Assembly (NCBI GenBank): GCA_030068075.1
Contig: CM057828.1
Coordinates: 114,999,699-115,063,698, forward strand
Reading direction: 5' to 3'
Length of the DNA: 64,000 nt
From: Paguma larvata
Lineage: Eukaryota > Chordata > Mammalia > Carnivora > Viverridae
The position numbers and the translations under genes are program-made. Positions 11,304-21,625 of this stretch are shown one piece after another; the stretch's first letter is position 1, and each line of letters opens with the position of its first letter. Under the pieces are notes generated by a model. That model was given only the letters and a program-made list of their open reading frames with translations, was not told the origin of the DNA and did no database searches.

Positions 11304-13095
11304 TTGCTGCATCTTGATAACTTACAGATGATAATAGAACTTTATACTTGGAGAGAACTTAGCATTTATTTTCTCTTTTCCTAATATCATAATTCATCAA
11401 ATATAAGATGCCGTTAATTGAAATATATAGCATTGTATACCATTAAAAAGAAATGTATGTCAATTGAAAATGACATGTTCTTAATCTCATGTTAAGAGAC
11501 ATCAAAATCTGGAAAAAGTACATCTTAAAATTGATAAAATAAATTATTCTATACTATATTACTTTTTCCTCTTTCTCAGATAAAAGCTATGTGTCATGTT
11601 ACTCTATAAAATTTCTTCCACAGTAATATAAAAAGGCATGCCCATGGGACAAAACACAAATAGTGAGAAAGCTAGGTTAAAGAAATAAACCGAAATCTCA
11701 TGTAATTCTAAGTTTCCTTTTAAAGTTATAGGTGCACTGGGTACTTTTGCTAATTGGACAGATATTTTTTAATTCTACATTATCTTGTTGTAGTTACAGT
11801 TTTTAAATGGGGGAAAGTTAGAACAGATATTATATGTATTTCAATTAATTAGAAGTAATTGTTAACCATGAGAGAGAGAGAGAGGGAGAGAGACTGCTTT
11901 CTTTGACAAAAAGGTAGGTAACAAGATTTTAGTTTGGGAAAAATGATTTTGGGATCAGACTACCTAAACTAATTCTATGTTTCCTATAAATTCTACCTAG
12001 ATGAAACTAGATGTATCTTGTAATTGCTTTGATACAGAAAAAGAAAGTCATGGCTCCAATACTAAGTTTGGCATTGTAGAAAACAGAGGGGAGGAACCTG
12101 AGAAAGTCTTTTAACTGAAGAAGTATTTCATAGAACAACCTATTGACCCAAATATTTTTATGGTTTTTTTTTCCTGAAGTAAGAAAGACTTGTTGGATGA
12201 GTCTTTTTATCTTTTGCTCAGATAAAGTAGAAGTTGCACATAGAATTTTTTTTACTAAAAGGCAAAAAGCAAATAAGACTGAAAGACCAGCAGAGCAAGC
12301 TGTCCTCACCCCCACTCTGCGGTATATATCCCAGAGCTGTGGAGAAAAGCTTAATAACACCGTCAGCTGCAAACACTCCAAGCATAGCCCCAGTACCAGT
12401 GTGCTGCCTATTTGTGCATAGTGGCCATCAAGCTGCCAAAGTTATCAAAATCCCAATGTACTATTTTAGTAAGTCTGCTAAAATAACCCTGTAAATACTA
12501 ATCCAGAACTGAAGGGAGAAAACAAACAAGGCCCTAATGCTTCTGTACCAACCAAGTGCAAACTAACGTCAACGGCATACTTCTTGGCATCCCAGTATGT
12601 TACAATATAGTCATAAAACACAGTGCATGTTGGAAAAGTGTAGCCATAAAACCCTGAACAGTGAACACCAAACTGCTGCCTTTCTGAAATTGAAAGTAAA
12701 ATTTGACTTGTCTAGCAGTCGAGGCTATAAAATCAGCTGGGGAGGGCATCAGTTCCCTCTCCAGAGGGCAGGCACATACTCTTGCTGTTTATTTAGCAGT
12801 CTCAGAAATCCCATTTCTGCTTCCAAATGCATATTCTAGAAAATGGCAAGTAATACTGTGCCACTGCTGCACCACAATAAATAGCCCTTTTTAAAAAATT
12901 TTAAAGCCAACTATAGAAGTAAGTTGAAAATGGGTTGTTATTAAGAGTAGGCAAGGAGCTTCAAAATGCCTAAACATTGGATATCTTGAGGGAAGTTACA
13001 CAGGTATACTGATGCCCTCGATTTAGAAATTTGCAAAATAGCTTCATGTTGACTTTAAGTAAATTCAGGGGATCTTTCAAAAACTGGAAGTTCAG

Positions 13096-13310
13096 GGCCA
13101 CCTGGGCAGCTCAGTCGGTTTAGAGTCCAACTTCGGCTCAGGTCATGACCTCGAAGTTCGTGAGTGTGAGACCCCACGCCAGGCTCTGTGCTGACAGCTC
13201 AGAGCCCGGAACCTGCTTCTGATTCTATGTCTCCCTCTTTCTTGGCCCCTCCACTGCTCATGCTCTGTCTCTCTCTCTTTCTCAAAAATAAATAAACATT
13301 TAAAAAAAAG
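13096..13310 (+). mobile_element. Felid SINE
   Basis: 'gggccacctgggcagctcag' head and AAATAAATAAACATT tail; imperfect target copies CTGGAAGTTCAG (13084-13095) and CTGGAAACTCAG (13313-13324). Confidence 0.93.
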
Positions 13311-13604
13311 ATCTGGAAACTCAGATCCTACTTCTTATTTTGAAATGGTATTCTCAAAAAAGATAGAAAGAAATCATGCTCTCATTTCCATTAGCATATA
13401 TATTTAACTCAGTATACATCAAGAGCGCTTTCTCTAATAAATCAAGGACTATGATAAAAACATATATTGAACATATATGAACATGACCTGCATTTAAATG
13501 AAAATATATTAACTGTGTCAGCATTCTAATCAAATAAAACTTCAAAAGTTAAAGTAACATGTTTCATTATGTACATAATCATACATTTTCAGGGTTATAA
13601 GGAG

Positions 13605-13755
13605 CCCTACATGTCACCTAGACCAACCCCCTCAATTTATAGATGAGGAAACTGAGAATTAGAAAGGCAACTACTGCCCGTGGTAGTAGTAGTTGAAAGA
13701 TATCTATGATTTCAGCAGAATGGGATTCAATTCCACAGCACTTCAAGTTACACAA
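13605..13755 (-). repeat. MIR fragment
   Basis: 'ctcaatttatagatgaggaa' then 'actgagaattagaaag' and 'gggattcaattcc' match inverted MIR. Confidence 0.6.
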
Positions 13756-14664
13756 TGAAAAATCACTATGCCAAACCAAAGACTTAACTTTAAGGAAAAC
13801 TCTACAAGGACATCACAAACCTAATGTAATAAATATAAACAAATGAGGATATATCTTAAGTTATTACTCTCTCTTTTGCTGAGATGGAAGATGAGAACTA
13901 AAATGTTTATACTATAGAACAAAAGACCTAAGGGACATTTGGTTAGAGCAATTAATGCCATTTTTTGAAAAAAAGAAATGAGCAATAAATTTCTCTTCCC
14001 ATGTGAGCCTTAAACCAGGCTTTGAAATTTAAGATACTTATACCATTCTGAAACAGAGGGAAATAAAATGTACTCTGAGAGGTATTTTAGAGTGATAAAC
14101 ATTAATATAGGAAGGCAGTTAACCACATTCTGACATTACTTTGAATTTCATGTTTGGGATTTACATTCTCTAAAAATAAAATGTTTAAATGCTTTAATGT
14201 TATAAGAAAGAGTTAAATGGAAATTTTAACTACAACATTTTTCTTCCTTCCCTCTTCCATAAGAAAATTGTTGTCAATGGATTTTCCATTACAGATAAGG
14301 CCTTTAGCAAATAATATTGTGGAGGTTCAAAATACATTTAAAATCATGTGTAGAGCTCTTAATCATGGTTTCCCAAAAATTTATTTGAGGTTTACCCTGT
14401 TGCCATGCCTGTACAATATTATTCACCTGTATTACAGAATTTTAGAATGCTCGTCTTAGATCATAAAACACCACCACCAAAAAACAAACACTTTGCCTTC
14501 TAGAAAGAGACAGAAAGGCCCATTTAAATATTGTTTTGAATGTGTGAAATGAACAATATAGTTTTTTTAATCAACAGCTGTGTTCTATGAGCTAATTTTT
14601 TTGTTCTAAAAGATGATGAAGAGTAAACTATGTCCCCCAACATGCATTGTGTGCAAAGATTAAG

Positions 14665-14860
14665 AGATACATGATTTAGATCTATACGTATCAAGTATAG
14701 TGTGAACCAGAGGCAGAAGGCCTGGATTCTGGTTCCTATACATTTGATTTGTGATTTGGGACAAGTCACTTCACCTTTTTATTTCTCTTTATCTATGAAA
14801 CAACAGGAGGACCCATCTGATCTTTCTAAGATTTCTTCCAGTTCCTATAATTAACATCTG
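14665..14860 (+). repeat. MIR
   Basis: 'tgatttgggacaagtcactt', 'ctctttatctatgaaacaac' and 'gatctttctaagatttcttc' follow MIR order. Confidence 0.65.
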
Positions 14861-15344
14861 TGCACATCTTCAATACAGCACCTGAGGGGTGCAAGACATG
14901 GGGCAAAGGCACGTCAGGAGTGCACTTATTCTGCTCTTCATACGTGCTGCCAGGATGAACCAGCTTTGTAGAGAGCCAAATACTAAATGGCCTGGCTTCG
15001 TGCCTTGGCTAAAGAACACCATTGATGACTGTGAAAGCACTTAAAGAAACTTAGCCAGAGGAAAAAAATTTCTGAATGTAGTCCAAAAAATAGGTAGGGG
15101 GTGTGTGAGCCCTCACAACCTCCGACCCCTTCTGTCCTCAGTTTTTCATCTTAGCTGGCAGAAGGCACTGAGTTTATTTAGGTGACTCATGCTTTCTGAG
15201 CCTTAAGTGAAATGATTCTGAAAATGAATGGCTCTCCTCCCTAGCCCCACATCTCACCCTTGAATATACATATATTTTTATGTAGTAGCTATACTAGGTG
15301 CAGCATTCTTAGAAAACCTTCATAAAACAGAATTTAACAGAGTG

Positions 15345-15515
15345 GTTAAAAAATATGAAATGCGCTCAAATCCTAGCTCGACTACTTACCTGCTGTGGGA
15401 TCTCAGGATAAAAGCTTAACCTATCCCTGCTTCAGGTTCCTTTTTCTGTAAAATAGGGAAACTAATAAAACCTAACTCATAGGGTCGTGAAAATTAATCA
15501 AGATAATGCATGCAA
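15345..15515 (+). repeat. MIR
   Basis: A clear copy: 'aatcctagctcgactactta', 'cttttctgtaaaatagggaa'-like core, 'taactcatagggtcgtgaaa' and 'aatgcatgcaaag'. Confidence 0.85.
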
Positions 15516-15552
15516 AGAAGTTACCACAGAAGCTGATGGAAAGTAAATGTTA

Positions 15553-15588
15553 TAGATAGGTAGATAGGTAGGGAGGGAGGTAGGTAGG

Positions 15589-15668
<80 letters not shown>
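15553..15668. repeat. Compound GGTA/GATA/GACA microsatellite
   Basis: About 115 bases of tetranucleotide units: mixed TAGG and GGGA first, then GATA, seven or so GACA, then GATA to the end. Probably polymorphic. Confidence 0.97.
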
Positions 15669-15904
15669 ATGATCCTGGGAACTGGGACTCCCTAAAAAGA
15701 CTTATCTGAAAACCACAAACAATTTGCTGGCAGTGAAGGACATCTGCTGATCTTTCCTCTTCTGAGCAAACATTATGGCAAAGACTCAAAGCTGGGCTCA
15801 GCTCTTACTAATAGGATCCTGAAGAAATCAGGAGGAAATGAGATTATCCTGAAAGTAGGAAAGAGTTACTCTGGCTTAAGACAAGACCTTTAAAAGAGAC
15901 AGAA

Positions 15905-15923
15905 ACACATGCGCGCGCGCGCG

Positions 15924-15966
<43 letters not shown>
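15905..15966. repeat. (GC)n(AC)n alternating purine-pyrimidine tract
   Basis: 62 bases of unbroken purine-pyrimidine alternation: an ACACAT lead, (GC)7, a short CACGC transition and about 17 AC units. Strong Z-DNA-forming potential in GPR158 intron 1, about 1.4 kb from the exon 1 donor. Confidence 0.97.
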
Positions 15967-16039
15967 TTAATGTAGTTATCCAGGGGGTTGTTTTTTGTAT
16001 ATATCTTCCCAAGTATTGCTGGCACCAAAAGCTACAGAA

Positions 16040-16165
16040 TTTTATAACTGGATGGCTCCCTGGAGCCCATCTAGTTCAACTCCCTCACTTGGTAGTTAAA
16101 TAGCTGAGGCCCAGAGAAGTTAAGCAACTTACTGGGGTTCATTCAGCAATAAATGACAATGCCAA
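16040..16165 (-). repeat. MIR fragment
   Basis: 'gcccatctagttcaactccc', 'tagctgaggcccagagaagt' and 'taagcaacttactggggttc' match inverted MIR. Confidence 0.65.
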
Positions 16166-17386
16166 GACAAGCTTTCTGATTTCTCCTTTTGCCCAGTACT
16201 CAGCCTGGTATCTTTCCCCAGGTTGGCATCCTGTCCTTGTTGTGCCAAACAGAGCATCAAGGCACACACACACAGAGGTTTCTCACTTTTGCCTAAGTTC
16301 CTAAAAAGTACAGAAGCAACTTCAACACCCAATACCTTCTTGTCAGAGCCTCTCATCATGGAAATTGGGGAGCATCCCAGTCAATCTATGGCTCTCTCCA
16401 AGGCTCTCTTTGGAGTTTTTACGCTTCCCTTTCTGTTCCTTCCTCACATCGATTCTTAGGTACTAGTTCCTAAGAACTTCCTCAGCAGAAAGGTCCGGTA
16501 GTTCTCAGGGCAGAAGTTACCCCTCCTAATTTGCAAATTCTCATCTCCCCACAAATACTATACTTTTCTACAGGAAATATAGAACTGTTATTAAATTTCC
16601 TCCAAGCTCCCTGGGTGAATTCAGTCAGAACTAATTCCTTCCTCCCTAAGATAACTCAATCCAGTTCATTTATAAAGTGTATGAGTATGTGAAGGACCGG
16701 AGAACCCTCCGGTATGCCTGACACAGAGAACAGGACAAAGAAGGGACCAAGGAAGGGAGACTAAGGGGAGGAGGGAGGTGGGTAGAAGGAGCACTCTGAC
16801 CAAACTGCAAAGTAGATTCTGGAGACAACTGCTGCTGAGACTGACTCACTGCTGAAGGGATAGAACTGCGGAGGGAATGCACTGTTTAATCATACTCTCT
16901 GGTAACTAACAGCCAACTGGTATCCTGAACTTCACACAGAGAAAGCAGGCAGAGGCTACCCCTAAGTGGCAGAACCGAGGAACTCTGTCTTTCTCCTATT
17001 CCCTTTTCGTCCTCATCCAGTACTGGCCACTCTGTGCCTTACAGGCACACTGGAGCTCTCCAGCTTCCCTCCAATCACCCCAGATACGGAAATACCCTCC
17101 ATGCTCTCCCGTAGGTTGAAAAGAACCACAGGGCTTCTGAGATTTCTCTCAACTCTGCCAAATGCTCCCCAGTGCCCTGCCCCTTGCAGGGAAACTGATC
17201 TGAGGGAAGCTTTCACTGAACTGACAAACCTAAGGCGCTTCTTGTCCCTAAGCACACGCGCCGGCGATAAGTGTCCCTCAGCCTGGGTGCCCGCTATGAG
17301 GGGTGGAAGGCGTTAAGAGTCACAGCCAAGTGTTCCTTCCCCACATGCGACACCGGAAGGAAGGCTTTGCTTTTGCTTTTTCCCCC

Positions 17387-17397
17387 CATCCTACCTG
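17387..17397 (-). other. GPR158: Splice donor of GPR158 coding exon 1
   Basis: Read on the minus strand the boundary is TTCAG|GTAGGA. GT is at 17394-17393, and the exon's last base is 17395. It matches MAG|GTRAGT at most positions (+4 and +6 differ). The protein similarity to GPR158 ends exactly here, at ...NLVPEF plus a split Arg codon (phase 2). Confidence 0.9.
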
Positions 17398-18287
17398 AAT
17401 TCCGGGACCAGGTTAGGCTGCAAGCCGTAGAAAGCAGCGGAGAGAGTGACCAGCCACCCGGGCTTGTAACTCCCATTCTCGCACTCCAAATAAGGCGGAG
17501 ACCACTTGACATGGCTCTTGTCCCCGCCAAGCCCGTCCCTGCGCCGCCAGCTATGGCCCAGGCTCCGGGGCCCCTGATTGGAGCCGCGGCGGTGTAAGTG
17601 GGTCCTCCACTTGCGCCGCAGGCCGTGGAACCACTCGGTCTCCAGCGTGGCGTTGGCCAGGTGGTGTGCCGAGGAGGACAGGTCCTGGAGCAGGATGCGA
17701 CTCTCTTCGCGGGTGGCCTGGAGGAAAACCTGCGGGGCCGGCGCGGACAGCGACTCGGTGCTGAAGGTGATGGCTGCCCGGGAAATGCTGGGCTCTCCCT
17801 CCAGAAGACTCCGCACCAGTGCCTGGTACCACTCCAGGTCGTCCTGCAAGTTCTGCTCCCGCGACTTATTGCTCTGCAGCATCATGTTGAGGAAGTTAGT
17901 GGCGTGTGTCAGAGTGTCCAGCGCCCCGTGCAAGGAGGGATGGGAGCTGGCTAGAGCTGACGACTTCCCCGACAGGCCCGCCAACTCGTAGCGGCTGGAG
18001 CAGTTGGCTCGCTTCAGCTCGTGGGAGTCCCCGCTGTAGAGGTAAGAGGCCACGTCCATGGGCACCTCCTCGGCGAGTTTCTGCGCCAAGATGGTGCCGT
18101 CGGTGGAGCGGCTCCAGGAAGCCAAAGGATCCAAGGCAGAGGCTCGAGCCGGCTGCTGGGCGTGCTGCTTCAGCCTCAGGGTTCTCTCTCTAGGGGAATC
18201 CAGCCGTCCCGGAGGGTCGCGGCTGGCACTAGCAGTTCCCAATCCCAGATGAGCGAGCAAGAGGCAGAAGAGTAAGGGATAAGCCAT
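17395..18287 (-). CDS. GPR158: GPR158 (mGlyR) first coding exon, partial gene
   Basis: N-terminal 297 codons plus two bases of GPR158, an orphan class C GPCR reported as a metabotropic glycine receptor that anchors RGS7-Gbeta5 at neuronal membranes; the family protein is about 1,200 residues. Seen: a hydrophobic signal peptide (residues 1 to about 21), then a Ser/Pro/Arg-rich linker, then a Cache-type extracellular domain from about residue 66. The glycine-site residues known from human (S172, R173, E271) appear as S169, R170 and E268, and the cysteines expected to pair are C96 and C269. Sequons lie at N95, N140, N212 and N271. The start is the ATG in ACCATGG, a strong Kozak context. The exon ends AG|GTAGGA, splitting an Arg codon; reading on meets a stop in the intron at once. 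Seven-helix and C-terminal exons lie beyond the left edge. Identification is from remembered family sequence and is near certain. Confidence 0.97.
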
Positions 18288-18638
18288 GGTTCCAATCTGC
18301 TTCGCAGAGAGGAGAGGAGGTAACGGGAGGAGACACTTTTTAAATTTTGGTCGTCAATTTATCAACGGTAATACTTTTCCTAGGAGTCGTCCCCCTTCTC
18401 CAGATGGCCGAAAAGGACTTTAAAATAAGAATGTTTTGGAATTGGCCCGGCTGGCTAAGCTACCGTCACAGGAAATCAAATCACCTGTGGCAACGCTGGC
18501 TGCACCCGCTCCATAATGGGTCGGCTCGGGATTACGCACCTCACAGCCTTGAGCAGAACAGGTTACATCCCCTCTCTTTCCCAGCGGCTATAGTTAGCCT
18601 GCTTACGTCTTTCAGCTCAGCAGCTTCCACCGTCGCTC

Positions 18639-18824
18639 TCATTGAGGTGTGTTCAAGAGCTGCTGCTGCTGCTGCCGCCGCGGCCGCCAAAGACGCTGCT
18701 CCATCATCTCACCCGTGGCAGGTCGTTCCCGCCTCCCGGCTCTGGCTCCTCCTCGTTCGCTTCGCGGAGAGGCGCGGAGTGCGCGCACACAGACCCGCAC
18801 CACGAGCTCAGGACCGAGTCCCAA
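18639..18824 (-). other. Upstream ORF in predicted GPR158 leader
   Basis: A 61-codon frame starts with ATG at 18824 and stops at 18639, wholly before the main start codon at 18287. It runs through the CAG tract, giving five Gln in a row near its end. If transcription begins near 18838 its ATG would be very close to the cap and might be bypassed. The peptide is Arg-rich and resembles no family I know; the likely role, if any, is damping translation of the main frame. Confidence 0.35.
18659..18688 (-). repeat. CAG/GCC trinucleotide tract
   Basis: The plus strand has five GCT units followed by GCC/GCG units; in the gene's sense this is GGC-rich sequence then (CAG)5. It lies in the predicted 5' UTR. 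Short, but of a class prone to length change. Confidence 0.85.
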
Positions 18825-18863
18825 AGAGCAAAGATTTCTTTTAAGATGTTAGTCTCTGCGGAG

Positions 18864-18869
18864 TTTATA
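18864..18869 (-). promoter_or_regulatory. TATA box (TATAAA), candidate GPR158 core promoter
   Basis: The plus strand reads TTTATA, so the minus strand, the gene's sense strand, reads TATAAA. It lies in the CpG island about 580 bases upstream of the start codon. The nearby CCAAT box supports it; a CpG-island promoter may nevertheless start at several positions. Confidence 0.45.
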
Positions 18870-18887
18870 GGACCAGGCAGCTGGTTA

Positions 18888-18892
18888 ATTGG
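18888..18892 (-). promoter_or_regulatory. CCAAT box upstream of the TATA box
   Basis: Plus-strand ATTGG is CCAAT in the gene's sense. It lies about 20 bases upstream of the TATA box and about 50-55 from the predicted start site, closer than the typical -60 to -100, so the assignment is tentative. Confidence 0.35.
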
Positions 18893-19190
18893 AGCCCTTA
18901 GGCTTGGCCACAAACCACACTCCTGTCTCCCCTGCTCTGGAGGAAAGCCTGTTTAAAGAGGCAGCTTGGCCGCAACCAAACCCTTGAAGGGCGGCTTCAA
19001 GCCGTCTTGTTCTCTGTTTGGTCGGCTCCTGTGTCAATCAGCCGACTGCCATTTGTTGGGCTGGGGCGGGAGCTGTCCAGTGCTGAACCCGAGGCGTCTC
19101 AGAGGAGGCGCAGGAGGAGGCGGTGGCTCGGGATGCAGCAGCACCGAGTCCTTTCACCCACTCGCGTTCCCTGATGACTCGGAAACCCGA

Positions 19191-19212
19191 GGGGGGGGGG
19201 GGGGTGGGCGGG
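19191..19212 (+). repeat. G14 run with flanking G-triplets (G-quadruplex-prone)
   Basis: A run of 14 G, then T, GGG, C, GGG on the plus strand, at the promoter-distal edge of the CpG island and about 350 bases upstream of the predicted GPR158 start site. The four or more G-tracts fit a G-quadruplex. Homopolymer length in an assembly is often unreliable. Confidence 0.7.
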
Positions 19213-21071
19213 AATGAAGAGAGAAGCGGAACGTCTGTGGCTCAGAGCGAAGGAAACTTGGACGAACTGAGGAGGAGGGTGTTGGCGTCTTGCTGCTTAG
19301 TTAAATCAACCTTTTCTTTTGCCTGGAAAAGAGGGAGAGAGTTTTCATTTTTGACTTAATCGAAGGGGAAGGACGTAGGATGGAGACATGTGTCCAGATG
19401 CTCATTTTTGGCAAATTATCAAATCCTCCTCCTTATTGTCGGCTAAAGAAATTATTAAAACCTACTTGCCGAGGTCTTAGCTATGAGGGAGTAATGGAGA
19501 CATCTACCGGCTGAGCTTTAAGAAAAAAAATTGCAATATTTAAGGAACCTCTGCCTGAAAGGGGGCCAGAATGAAGGGGAGCCTATGAAAGTGTATGCAG
19601 GTGAAAATGTGGAAGGGAGAGATATGTACAAGGGGGTAACACTCAGACTGTGAGAGAATGAGAATGAGTGAGTCAGTGTTGAATGAGAAGGGAAGTCGTT
19701 CTGACTGGGAGTTTCTAGAATTAATGGATCTAAGAACTAAGACATCCAGTTAACTACAGATTGGGATATCCCAGCAGAAGAAAGAAGACATACAGAATAA
19801 AATATGAATAATAATAATAAACTGAATAATATGTCAGGTGCCCTTCCCCCAATTATTGGTACATCTCTAGTTTAGTCTAATCGTTTTATCTGAAACTTTA
19901 AAAATGTCTTCTGATATTCTGAAAATACTAATTAGTACTGGATATGTAATGCTGTGTGCACCTCTACTTTCAACTGGCACCTCTGTTTTCAAATTCCCCA
20001 AGAAAAACACAAATAGAAAATCCCAGATTCACTTCAGTTCCCAACCAACAAAAATGTCACTAGTGGCATTCTGAGGTAGCACTGCTTAGATTTACTTTAC
20101 CATTTCATTTGATTCTCCCTATTGAGAAAATACCTAAGCAGCAAAATGTAAGTTCCAAAGAGAAAAAGGTTGTCTGTATCGTTCACTGTAGTATCTTAGA
20201 CATCTAGAATACACAGAACTGCCTGGTACGTAATAGGTTCTCACTAAATATTTGCTAAATTAGTGAATGAACCAGAAGATCATGATGATGAAGCTAATTA
20301 TTTAAGAAGTAAAGTCTGCCTGATATGTCAGTGCTGTAGACTTTTGGAATAAAACAGAGCAATGAGTTTTCCAAATTACAGTACATGGTCTCCAAGTGAG
20401 TTTTTATACATATGCAAAAGATTGTTACTAGATTTATACTTATTTACACGTAAATTTCATGTTCACAGCCGACTTTTTGTTTAAATTTTGCTTTGCAGTG
20501 TATGCTCCTTTGCTAAAAAAAGGTCATCCCAGTTTAGTGCTCTGCATATGTGACGATAATAACAGAGGGAGTTTCTATTTAATTTACCAGAATATACAAT
20601 ATGATTTTCATCTATTTAAGCAGCTAAGTACTGAAATGTAATTTCCTCCCTAATTGATGTCTTTAAAAAACATACATAATTTATTAACAGTTCTTTAAAA
20701 CTGTCCAGCATGGCATTTAAAAAGAAGTTATAATTTTATTAGTTGATCTTTCTATAAGTAATTCAATGACTGAACATAATTAAAAGATTTTGGTTCTGGT
20801 ACTAGCTTTTGTCTAAGAAAGATACATGATCACTGGCAAGACATATAAAGTTCTGTGTCTTAGGACACGAATTGTATCTGGGCTTTGTGACTTAACACTG
20901 GGGGAATACTAAATTGTATCTGAGCCACTCTCCACAGGTGCAGCCTTTCCTAGCTTATGTCTGCGAAGAACAGAGCAAACTATGAGAGACCCTTGCAATT
21001 TTAGCTTTCCCTTCAGTGGCTCATCTTCAGTCTCTATTGCCAAATAACTGAGATGGACTAGTTGGGTCTAG

Positions 21072-21625
21072 AACAGCACCGCCAAAATAGAAATACAATG
21101 TGAGCCACAAATGTGATTCATATATATAATCTTAAATGTTCCAGTAGCATATTTAAAAATTAAAAAGAAAAATAATTTCAATAATGTATTTCATTTAACC
21201 CAATATATACAGAATATTATTTCAATAAGTAAACAATGACAATTATTAGTGAGATATTTTAATTTTTTTAAGTTTTTTCAATGTTTTTATTTATTTTTGA
21301 GAGAGAGAGAGACAGACAGATAGAGCGTGAGTGGGGGAGGGACAGAGAGAGAGAAGGAAACACAGAATCTGAAACAGTCTCCAAGCTCTGAACTGTCAGC
21401 ACAGAGCTTGGTGCAGGGCTCAAACTCACAAACCATGAGATCATGACCTTAACCGAAATCAGATGCTTAAACTACTGAGCCATCCAGGCACCCCTACATT
21501 TTTATACTGAATATTCCAAATCCAATGTATATTTTACACTCACAACACATGGCATTTCTCACTAACCATATTTCCAGTGCTCAATAACCACCTGTGACCA
21601 CAGGCTACCATAGAGTGCAAGCTCG
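21072..21625. mobile_element. Ancient DNA-transposon-like repeat split by a SINE
   Basis: 'cgccaaaatagaaatacaat', 'gtgagccacaaatgtgattc', 'atttcatttaacccaatata' and, after the SINE, 'cagtgctcaataaccacctg' and 'accatagagtgcaagctc' belong to a common mammalian nonautonomous element whose name I do not recall safely. A second, inverted copy is at 41735-41900. Confidence 0.6.
21264..21494 (-). mobile_element. Felid SINE inside older repeat
   Basis: T-rich tail at left and 'gagccatccaggcacccc' head at right; about 230 bases with moderate divergence. Confidence 0.92.

Larger units (their letters stand above)
1..17394 (-). other. GPR158: GPR158 intron 1, 5' part
   Basis: All sequence left of the exon 1 donor is read as intron 1 of the minus-strand gene. 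No further GPR158 exon or other coding exon was recognised; open frames here are short and unconserved in character. Content is L1, HAL1, L2, MIR, felid SINEs, a MER20 relic and microsatellites, listed separately. Stretches in which I recognise no repeat are about 1570-2550, 2650-3080, 3230-3980, 5430-5990, 11310-13080, 13760-14650 and 16170-17390. Confidence 0.85.
18288..18838 (-). other. GPR158: Predicted GPR158 5' untranslated region
   Basis: Extent is inferred: the start codon is at 18287, and a TATA box at 18864-18869 predicts transcription starting about 30 bases downstream, near 18835-18840, giving a leader of roughly 550 bases. It holds a CAG/GCC tract (18659-18688) and a 61-codon upstream frame (18639-18824). 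A non-coding upstream exon or other start sites cannot be excluded from sequence alone. Confidence 0.5.
17400..19260. promoter_or_regulatory. CpG island over GPR158 promoter and exon 1
   Basis: Base composition changes sharply here: the flanks are AT-rich with few CG dinucleotides, whereas this stretch is GC-rich with frequent CG, including a GCGGCCGC octamer at 18680-18687 and GGGCGG Sp-type boxes near 19065 and 19206. It covers coding exon 1, the predicted leader and the proximal promoter, as is usual for brain-expressed GPCR genes. Confidence 0.85.

Noticed and set aside
10947..11384. Tyr/Ile-rich frames on both strands
   Set aside because: Translation of the TA/CATA microsatellite and a SINE.
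12007..12381. 124-codon minus-strand frame in intron 1
   Set aside because: No recognisable domain, splice signals or repeat of the frame; within AT-rich intron sequence.
15553..15668. CRISPR-like regular repeats
   Set aside because: Units are contiguous tetranucleotides with no spacers, in a mammalian genome.
17740..17770. REST/RE1-like half-sites in exon 1
   Set aside because: GGACAGCG and GGTGCTGAA are both present but in non-standard relative orientation, and both lie in conserved coding sequence, which explains them.
17578..17991. 137-codon plus-strand frame opposite GPR158 exon 1
   Set aside because: Antisense shadow of the coding exon, low-complexity Arg/Ser composition.
18347..18844. 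165-codon plus-strand frame across the promoter
   Set aside because: It lies opposite the GPR158 leader in a CpG island where stops are rare, has no domain character and an alanine run from the trinucleotide tract. Chance frame.
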